DNA from: Elusimicrobiota bacterium
Lineage (GTDB): Bacteria > Elusimicrobiota > Elusimicrobia > Elusimicrobiales > UBA9959
Assembly: GCA_003500765.1 (NCBI GenBank)
Contig: DNQL01000279.1
Span: forward strand, 1 to 5,004
Length of the DNA: 5,004 bases
Reading direction: 5' to 3'
Under the pieces are notes generated by a model. That model made no database searches. It was given only the letters and a program-made list of their open reading frames with translations, and had not been told where the DNA came from. Shown one piece after another: positions 1 to 5,004 of the stretch (the stretch's first letter is position 1; every line of letters starts with the position of its first letter). The position numbers and the translations under genes are program-made.

Positions 1-1
1 C

Positions 2-316
2 CGCGCGCGCGCGGAGACTGCGCGGCTGGCCCTCAGGCTGACGGAGAGAAGCGCCGCCGACGAGGTTAGGCGCGCCCATTCGGCGCTCAGCCGCGCCCTG
101 GCGGTGGCCGCGGCCCTGGAGACCGCGCTGGGCCTGGCGCTGGAGAACTCGGAGTTGCAGGCCGCCGACTATAAGAACGGCCTGGTGACCAACATAGACG
201 TCCTCAACGCGCAGAACTCGGTGCTGCAGACCGCGCTGTCCCTGCAGCAGGCCGAAGCCCGCGCCGCCTACGCCGCGGTGGAGCTGGACATAGCCGCCGG
301 CACGGAGAAACGATGA
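2..316 (+). CDS. TolC-family outer membrane efflux channel, C-terminal fragment
   Basis: This is the outer membrane/periplasmic channel component of a tripartite exporter. The reading frame is open from base 2 to a TGA at 314-316 and gives 104 residues; the N-terminus lies left of the window. Visible in the sequence: an Ala/Leu/Glu-rich amphipathic helix (about residues 10-56) with EVRRAHSAL at 21-29, then ADYKNG followed by GLVTNIDVLNAQ (60-71), then a second long helix (about 72-98). The G-L-x-T-x-x-D-V-L-x-A-Q pattern is the conserved turn between the last two helices of the outer membrane efflux protein family. The GTG at 104 is in frame but sits inside a conserved helix, so it is not the start. 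Both Ile codons are ATA. It overlaps the RND permease by four bases, which supports translational coupling and a shared pump. Family assignment is firm; substrate is unknown. A type I secretion channel is unlikely given the RND neighbour. Confidence 0.9.
   Translation, partial: RARAETARLALRLTERSAADEVRRAHSALSRALAVAAALETALGLALENSELQAADYKNGLVTNIDVLNAQNSVLQTALSLQQAEARAAYAAVELDIAAGTEKR
304..307 (+). promoter_or_regulatory. Shine-Dalgarno site for the RND permease
   Basis: GGAG lies five bases before the ATG at 313, inside the last codons of the TolC-family gene. Its spacing supports the ATG at 313 as the true permease start and suggests that translation is both coupled to the upstream gene and independently primed. 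Confidence 0.6.
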
Positions 317-3300
317 CCCTTTCGGACCTCTCGATAAAACGCCCCGTCTTCGCCTGGATGATCATGGCCGGGCTCATAACCTTCGGCGCCATCAGCTTCT
401 CCCGTATGGGGATAAGCCAGCTGCCCGACGTGGATTACCCGGTGGTCAGCGTCAGCGTGGACCTGGAAGGCGCGGCCCCGGAAGTCATGGAGACCCAGGT
501 TACCGACGTCCTGGAGGGCGCGGTGATGACCATCGCCGGCATCCGCGACATCTCGTCGGTCTCGCGCCGCGGCTCGGCGCGCATCACGCTGGAGTTCGAG
601 CTGGAGCACGACATCGACGACGCCATGCAGGAAGTGCAGGCCAAGGTCTCGCAGGCCCAGCGCCGCCTGCCGCGCGACATAGACCCGCCGATAGTCACCA
701 AGACCAACCCCGAGGACCAGCCGATCATCTGGATAGCGCTGTCCGGCGACAGGCCGCTGACCGACCTGATGAACTACACCAACGACGTGCTGCGCGACCA
801 GCTCAGCATCATCGAGGGCGTGGGCGACGTGACGATGGGCGGCTACACCGACCCGGCGCTGCGCGTCTGGCTGGACGCCGACAAGATGGACGCGGCCCAG
901 CTGACCGTGACCGACATCATGAGCGCCATCACGGCCCAGCATTCGGAGCAGCCCGCCGGCTATATAGACACGGGCAAGAAGGAATACAATGTCCGCGTCC
1001 TGGGCGAGGCTCCCACGCCCGAGGCGTTCTCGCGCATGGTCATACAGGCCCGAGGCGGCGCGGCCATCTGGCGCACCTACCGCATAGGAGACGTGGCGAC
1101 CGTCGAGGACGGCCTGGACGACGTGCGCCGCATAGCCCGCAACTGGGGCCAGCGTGCGGTAGGACTCGGCGTGCGCAAGCAGCGCGGCGCCAACGCCGTG
1201 GCCACGGCCCGGCTGGTCAAGGAGAAGCTCGAGGTCATACAGAAGGACCTGCCCTCGGGCATGCGCCTGGAGATCGTCAACGACGCCACCCGCTTCATAG
1301 AAGAGTCCACGCACGAGCTCAATTTCACGCTGTTCCTTTCGGCGCTGCTGACCGGCGTCGCCTGCTGGCTGTTCCTGGGGTCCTGGTCGTCCACGCTCAA
1401 TGTCCTGCTGGCCATACCCACCTCCATAGTCGGCGCCTTCATCGTGCTCTATTTCATGGGCTTCACGCTCAATGTCTTCACTCTGCTGGGCCTGACGCTG
1501 GCCATCGGCATAGTGGTCGACGACGCCATCATGATGCTAGAGAACATCGTGCGCCACAACGAGAAGGGCGAAGGCCGCGTGCGCGCGGCCATAGTCGGCG
1601 CCCGCGAGATGACCTTCCCCGCGATGGCGGCCTCCATCGCCATACTGGCCATCTTCATACCCGTAATCTTCATGGACGGCATCATCGGCAAGTTCTTCTT
1701 CCAGTTCGGCGTGACTATGACGGCGGCGGTCATGCTGTCGCTGCTCGAAGCCCTGACGCTCACGCCGATGCGCTGCTCGCAGTTCGTCGACGCCGAGCGT
1801 ACGCTCTGGATAGGCCGCGCGATAGACGCCCTGATGGAGAAAGCCCGCCGGGGCTACGCGGCCCTGCTCGGGCGGCTGCTGCTCAGGCGGTGGACCGTGC
1901 TGGGCGCCGCCGCCCTGGTCTTCGCGGCGTCGCTCTCGCTCATAAATTTTATACCCAAGGAATTCTCGCCCGCGCAGGACCAGAGCCGTTTCCTGGTACG
2001 TGTGCAGATGCCCGTAGGCACCGCGATGGACGTGACCGCGAAGGCGATGGAGCAGGCCGAGGGCTGGGCCATGGCCCAGCCCAATATCCGCACCTTCATG
2101 GCCATCACCGGCGGCTTCGGCGGCGGACAGGTCAACCAGGGAATGATGATGGTGGCCCTTAAGGACCCGGCGGAGCGCGTCCCGCTGCCGGGGCAGTCGA
2201 AACCTCCGACGCAGCAGGAGTTCATGCGCTACGCACGCAAGCCGCTCAGCGCCATCCCCGGCGTGCGCCGCGTGGCCATACAGGACCCGTCGCTGGGCGG
2301 CTTCACGGCCCAGCGCGGCTTCCCCATCGAATTCAGCCTGCGGGGCAAGGACTGGGGGAAACTGGCCGAATATAACGAACGGATAATGGAAGGCATGCGC
2401 GCCTCCGGCAGGATGAACGATATCGACACCGATTACCAGGAGGGCATGCCCGAGGTGCGGGTAATCCCCGACCGCGAGAAAGCGGCCGCCCGCGGCGTCA
2501 GCGTGGCGTCGATCGGCGACGCGGTCAACGCCATGATAGGCGGCGTGCGCAGCGGCAAGTTCACGCGCGGCGGCCGCCGCTACGACGTGCGGGTTCAGCT
2601 GCTCGACAAGGACCGCCGCGACGCGCGCGACATCAAGAAGATCTGGGTGCGCAACAACCGCGGCGAGGTGATACGGCTTTCGGAAGTGGTCAGCATAGTC
2701 GAGAAGCCCACGCTGCTCTCCATATCGCGCAAGAACCGCGAGCGCGCCATCGGCGTCTTCGCCAATGTGGCGGAGGGGGCCTCGCAGGAGGAGGCGATAA
2801 AGGAAGTCGAGCGCCTCGCGAAAGAAATACTCCCCGAAGGGTACAAGGTCGTCTTCTCGGGCACTTCGAAGACCTTCCAGGATTCTTTCAAGAGCCTTAA
2901 TTTCGCGCTCATCCTGGGTGTGATTGTGGCGTATATGATACTGGCTTCCCAGTTCAACAGCTTCGTCCACCCTGTCACCGTGCTGCTGGCGCTGCCTTTC
3001 AGCGTGACCGGCGCCTTCATCGCCTTAAAGCTGGGCGGTTATTCGCTGAGCATCTACAGCATGATAGGCATCATCCTGCTGATGGGCATAGTGAAGAAGA
3101 ACTCGATACTGCTGGTGGATTTCACCAATCATCGCCGGCGCGACGGCGGGCTGGGGGTTAACGAGGCCCTGCTCGAGGCCTGCCCGATAAGGCTGCGGCC
3201 GATACTGATGACCTCTTTCGCGACTATCGCCGCGGCTATACCGCCCGCGCTGGGCTACGGCCCCGGCGCCGAGACGCGCATACCGATGGCGCTGGTGGTG

Positions 3301-3453
3301 ATAGGCGGCGTGTTCTTCTCGACGCTGCTGACGCTGCTGGTGGTGCCCTGCGCCTACAGCCTGATGTCCAACCTCGAAAGCCGGCGCCACGAGACGGCGC
3401 TTAAAACGGCCCTCAAAGAGCTCGACGAGGCGGGGGAAGAGGGTAAGAATTAA
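313..3453 (+). CDS. RND-superfamily efflux permease, HAE1 (AcrB-like) type
   Basis: This is the inner membrane proton antiporter of a tripartite efflux pump. At 1046 residues it matches the usual length (E. coli AcrB 1049). It starts with the typical SIKRPVFAWMI N-terminus and TM1 (about 12-31). A large periplasmic loop (about 32-337) follows, then TM2-TM6 (about 338-486), TM7 (about 528-546), a second periplasmic loop (about 547-862) and TM8-TM12 (about 863-1016). TM4 carries GIVVDDAIMMLEN with D403/D404; TM10 has K929 in VKKNSILLVDF; TM11 has R960 and T967 in IRLRPILMTS. These correspond to the AcrB proton-relay residues D407/D408, K940, R971 and T978. The Asp pair separates it from the heavy-metal (CusA) class. 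The glycine-rich loop FGGGQVNQG (602-610) aligns with the AcrB switch-loop region but is shorter. The tail after TM12 is charged and cytoplasmic. The start has a GGAG site and an ATGA overlap with the TolC-family gene. The adaptor is not in the window. The substrate cannot be told from sequence. Confidence 0.97.
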   Translation: MTLSDLSIKRPVFAWMIMAGLITFGAISFSRMGISQLPDVDYPVVSVSVDLEGAAPEVMETQVTDVLEGAVMTIAGIRDISSVSRRGSARITLEFELEHDIDDAMQEVQAKVSQAQRRLPRDIDPPIVTKTNPEDQPIIWIALSGDRPLTDLMNYTNDVLRDQLSIIEGVGDVTMGGYTDPALRVWLDADKMDAAQLTVTDIMSAITAQHSEQPAGYIDTGKKEYNVRVLGEAPTPEAFSRMVIQARGGAAIWRTYRIGDVATVEDGLDDVRRIARNWGQRAVGLGVRKQRGANAVATARLVKEKLEVIQKDLPSGMRLEIVNDATRFIEESTHELNFTLFLSALLTGVACWLFLGSWSSTLNVLLAIPTSIVGAFIVLYFMGFTLNVFTLLGLTLAIGIVVDDAIMMLENIVRHNEKGEGRVRAAIVGAREMTFPAMAASIAILAIFIPVIFMDGIIGKFFFQFGVTMTAAVMLSLLEALTLTPMRCSQFVDAERTLWIGRAIDALMEKARRGYAALLGRLLLRRWTVLGAAALVFAASLSLINFIPKEFSPAQDQSRFLVRVQMPVGTAMDVTAKAMEQAEGWAMAQPNIRTFMAITGGFGGGQVNQGMMMVALKDPAERVPLPGQSKPPTQQEFMRYARKPLSAIPGVRRVAIQDPSLGGFTAQRGFPIEFSLRGKDWGKLAEYNERIMEGMRASGRMNDIDTDYQEGMPEVRVIPDREKAAARGVSVASIGDAVNAMIGGVRSGKFTRGGRRYDVRVQLLDKDRRDARDIKKIWVRNNRGEVIRLSEVVSIVEKPTLLSISRKNRERAIGVFANVAEGASQEEAIKEVERLAKEILPEGYKVVFSGTSKTFQDSFKSLNFALILGVIVAYMILASQFNSFVHPVTVLLALPFSVTGAFIALKLGGYSLSIYSMIGIILLMGIVKKNSILLVDFTNHRRRDGGLGVNEALLEACPIRLRPILMTSFATIAAAIPPALGYGPGAETRIPMALVVIGGVFFSTLLTLLVVPCAYSLMSNLESRRHETALKTALKELDEAGEEGKN
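3450..3453. other. TTAA palindrome giving stop codons to both convergent genes
   Basis: The + strand permease ends with TAA at 3451-3453 and the - strand hydrolase ends with TAA read from 3452 to 3450. The two coding regions therefore overlap tail to tail by four bases. No intergenic space is left for a dedicated terminator, so each transcript should run into the opposite gene before ending. Confidence 0.9.
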
Positions 3454-4262
3454 AGGCCGGAGAGGAAGTCCAGCAGCAGGGGCCTGAACTTTTCCCCGTG
3501 GGCGCCGAAGGCGTCGATGTGGCCGGAGGGGGTGTTCCAGAAAACCTTGGGCTCCGGCGCCGCTTCAAAAAGTTTCCTACCCTGCGCGTAAGGGACTACG
3601 GGGTCGTTCTCCGAGTGGATGAACAGCTTCGGGCAGCCTATGCTTCCGATATTGTCCGAGGGAGAATGGCGCCCTGAGACACCGACCTTAGGGACCCAGC
3701 TTAAAGGCCAGGTCAGCCATCTTTCCTTTAACACCGCCGAGCCTACGTTTCTGTATGAGTAGAAAGTCCCCTCTAGTATCATCGCGGCGGGTTTAAAGCC
3801 GGATTCTCCGACGGCAGCAACGGCGACCGCTCCGCCCAGGCTATGACCCATTATTATTACTTTCTCCGGAGAAGCGCCGGGCAGTTTCAGGGCGTGCTCC
3901 AGCGCGGCCTTACCGTCCATCACCACTCCGTCGAGAGTCGCTTTTCCGCCCGAGGCGCCGTAGCCCCGGTAATCGAAAATGAAGACGTTGTACCCTTCCT
4001 TCGCCAGCCAGGCGGAGTAGCGGTAATGGGCGGTCATATTCTGGCCGTTGCCGTGGAAGTGGACGATCGTGGCCCTCGGCTCGCGGTCGGGGGGGAAGAA
4101 CATCCCGGTCAGCGGCGTGCCGTCGAGCGACTCGAACTTTATCGCCTCGTAACGGTAGCCCAGCTCCGCCGGGTCCGAATGGATATGCCTGGTCGGTTGG
4201 AAGAACAAATGCGTGCACCCGGACACGAGAGGGAGAGCGAGCAGGATGAAGGCCTTCCTCAT
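3450..4262 (-). CDS. Alpha/beta-hydrolase fold lipoprotein
   Basis: This is a predicted envelope-anchored serine hydrolase of 270 residues. The N-terminus MRKAFILLALPLVSG-C is a short lipoprotein signal peptide with lipobox VSGC, so lipidation is predicted at C16. Hydrolase motifs follow in the right order: HGNGQN (70-75, oxyanion region), FDYRGYGAS (96-104), the nucleophile elbow GHSLGG with S141, acid D220 in SENDPVVP, and H248 in SGHIDAF. The triad is complete. The layout resembles the BEM46/YfhR-like and serine aminopeptidase S33-like (Hydrolase_4) branch, a broad group of esterases, lipases and peptidases, so the substrate is not predictable. The ATG at 4262 is chosen because it gives a clean signal peptide; no Shine-Dalgarno is visible upstream. 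It starts four bases after the DUF4105-like gene stops, implying one operon with coupled translation. Hand-counted GC is 59% over 3541-4080, lower than its neighbours. Thr follows the Cys, but the sorting rule in this host is unknown. Confidence 0.9.
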   Translation of the reverse strand: MRKAFILLALPLVSGCTHLFFQPTRHIHSDPAELGYRYEAIKFESLDGTPLTGMFFPPDREPRATIVHFHGNGQNMTAHYRYSAWLAKEGYNVFIFDYRGYGASGGKATLDGVVMDGKAALEHALKLPGASPEKVIIMGHSLGGAVAVAAVGESGFKPAAMILEGTFYSYRNVGSAVLKERWLTWPLSWVPKVGVSGRHSPSDNIGSIGCPKLFIHSENDPVVPYAQGRKLFEAAPEPKVFWNTPSGHIDAFGAHGEKFRPLLLDFLSGL

Positions 4263-4269
4263 GTTATCA
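4260..4269 (-). promoter_or_regulatory. Stop-start junction, probable translational coupling
   Basis: Read on the - strand the junction is TGA-TAAC-ATG: the upstream stop (4269-4267), four spacer bases that begin with an out-of-frame TAA, then the hydrolase ATG. The bases before it (CTTCCCGCCC) are pyrimidine-rich and contain no purine-rich ribosome binding site. Initiation therefore most likely depends on ribosomes finishing the upstream gene. This is inferred from spacing only. Confidence 0.5.
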
Positions 4270-5004
4270 GGGCGGGAAGACGAAGTGGTGGAGGTAGAGG
4301 CCGAGCTCGCGGTAGTCGTCGCCGCGCCAGGCGAATTCGGAGCGCAGGGAAGTGTTGCGGGCGAGCCTGAGAGAAACGGCGGCCGTGCCGGCCCAGAGCG
4401 GCCGGGAGTCGCCGAAGGCGTAGCCGATATAGCGGGCCTCCAGCAGGCCGCGGAAAGGCCCGCGCGAAGCCAGTACGCCGGCCTTGAGGCCGCCGCCCAG
4501 CCGCCACTTCTCCCGCAGCGCCCCGCCGAGGGCAGTATCGGCCTGCCCCATCAGGTACCAGACCTGACGCACCGGCCCGTCCCATTCGGCCGCCAGCCCC
4601 GCCCCGGCGTTCATCGCCCAGACCGTGGCGTGACCGCCAGTACGGCCCGTCTCGGGCGCCTGCTCGAAACCGGCCGCTATCTCCCAGGATTGGCGGCGCA
4701 CCCAGTCGTCCCAGGGATTGAGGCTCATAACATGGGCCAGCCTGGCCTGCTGAATGAAAGCCCGGGCCTCGTCCTTGTCATAGCGCAGCTTGATCGAACT
4801 CATCTCCAACGCCGCGTCGGGCAGGTAGCCCTCGGGATCGTCGAGCAGGTCCTGCAGGGCGAAGCGGGCCTGTAATTCATAAGCGGGGCCTTTCTCCAGC
4901 GACACCAGCCCCGCGCCCAGCCGCAGGCTCTCGTGAGAGGCCATTACCGACGGCGGACGGGCGGGAGCGCCCGGGAAGGTGGCCTGCGGTCCCAGCGCGG
5001 CCCG
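4267..5004 (-). CDS. DUF4105 (Lnb-type) family protein, C-terminal region, partial
   Basis: The frame is open from the right edge of the window to a TGA at 4269-4267, giving 245 residues. There is an ATG at 4944, but in-frame sequence continues upstream to 5004 without a stop. The conserved H-E-S-L-R-L-G-A-G just after this ATG is usually internal in the family, so I treat it as internal. Numbering from 5004, the visible pattern is HESLRLGAG (24-32), RFALQDLLD (47-55), GYLP (59-62), LRY and MSLNPWDDW (93-101), followed by SW..AAGFE. From memory this order matches the region after the DUF4105 catalytic domain in Gram-negative members. The last third alternates hydrophobic and polar residues with many Gly and aromatics and ends LGLYLHHFVFPP, like beta-strands of a barrel or sheet. 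DUF4105 includes Lnb, the lipoprotein N-acyltransferase described in Bacteroides. The catalytic part is outside the window, so activity cannot be judged. Hand-counted GC is about 73% in sampled lines. A plain outer membrane beta-barrel protein is the main alternative. Confidence 0.68.
   Translation of the reverse strand, partial: RAALGPQATFPGAPARPPSVMASHESLRLGAGLVSLEKGPAYELQARFALQDLLDDPEGYLPDAALEMSSIKLRYDKDEARAFIQQARLAHVMSLNPWDDWVRRQSWEIAAGFEQAPETGRTGGHATVWAMNAGAGLAAEWDGPVRQVWYLMGQADTALGGALREKWRLGGGLKAGVLASRGPFRGLLEARYIGYAFGDSRPLWAGTAAVSLRLARNTSLRSEFAWRGDDYRELGLYLHHFVFPP

Noticed and set aside
1..14. Perfect 14-base CG-alternating palindrome at the left edge (possible Z-DNA or protein site)
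   Set aside because: It encodes Arg-Ala repeats within the TolC-family frame and is readily explained by GC-rich codons. It sits at the window edge and has no second copy that I saw.
1537..2970. 477-codon open frame on the - strand inside the permease gene
   Set aside because: It lies wholly antisense to a well-supported, motif-complete permease. Its translation is rich in His, Arg, Ala and Gly with no recognisable domain, as expected of an antisense frame in GC-rich DNA. The same applies to the 348-codon - frame at 268-1314.
3454..3485. AGGCC...GGCCT inverted repeat near the convergent junction as a terminator
   Set aside because: The arms are only about five bases, separated by more than 20 bases of coding sequence, with no T-run on either strand.
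3843..4370. 175-codon + strand open frame across the hydrolase start
   Set aside because: It is antisense to the hydrolase, whose lipobox and catalytic triad are intact. Its product is a low-complexity Arg/Gly/Val-rich sequence with no family resemblance.
4213..4875. 220-codon + strand open frame opposite the DUF4105-like gene
   Set aside because: The - strand frame carries the family-like motifs and is open to the window edge. The + frame is a compositional shadow with no motif.
4267..4944. ATG at 4944 as the true start of a small 225-residue protein
   Set aside because: The frame stays open for 20 further codons to the window edge. The residues beside the ATG match what is normally an internal segment of the family, and a start here would give no signal peptide for an apparent envelope protein.

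Overview
The window is about 5 kb of GC-rich bacterial DNA that is almost entirely coding. It holds two short operons pointing at each other: a tripartite efflux pump on the + strand (TolC-like outer membrane channel, then an RND permease), and an envelope pair on the - strand (the C-terminal part of a DUF4105/Lnb-type protein, then an alpha/beta-hydrolase lipoprotein). A TolC-type channel with an RND pump indicates a diderm (two-membrane) host. The phylum cannot be fixed from this sequence. One codon trait stands out: ATA is about as common as ATC for isoleucine despite the high GC. Elusimicrobiota or Synergistota would be my tentative guess, with low confidence.

Layout: positions 2-316 (+) are the last 104 residues of the TolC-family protein, whose N-terminus lies to the left of the window. 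Its stop overlaps the start of the RND permease in an ATGA junction. The permease occupies 313-3453 (+), is complete at 1046 residues, and has all the expected proton-relay residues. It ends at a TTAA palindrome that also supplies the stop of the opposing gene. Positions 3450-4262 (-) encode a 270-residue predicted lipoprotein with an intact Ser-Asp-His hydrolase triad. Four bases separate its start from the stop of the gene before it in transcription, which occupies 4267-5004 (-), runs off the right edge, and resembles the C-terminal region of DUF4105 proteins.

How the genes work together: the + operon would export drugs or other small molecules across both membranes. Its periplasmic adaptor (membrane fusion protein) is not in the window and may lie to the left. 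The - operon looks like envelope or lipoprotein/lipid metabolism. No non-coding stretch exceeds a few bases, so promoters must lie outside the window or inside genes. I saw no convincing terminator, RNA gene, mobile element, CRISPR array or attachment site. I did not find a clearly new system. The most interesting item is the tight pairing of the DUF4105-type protein with a lipoprotein hydrolase.
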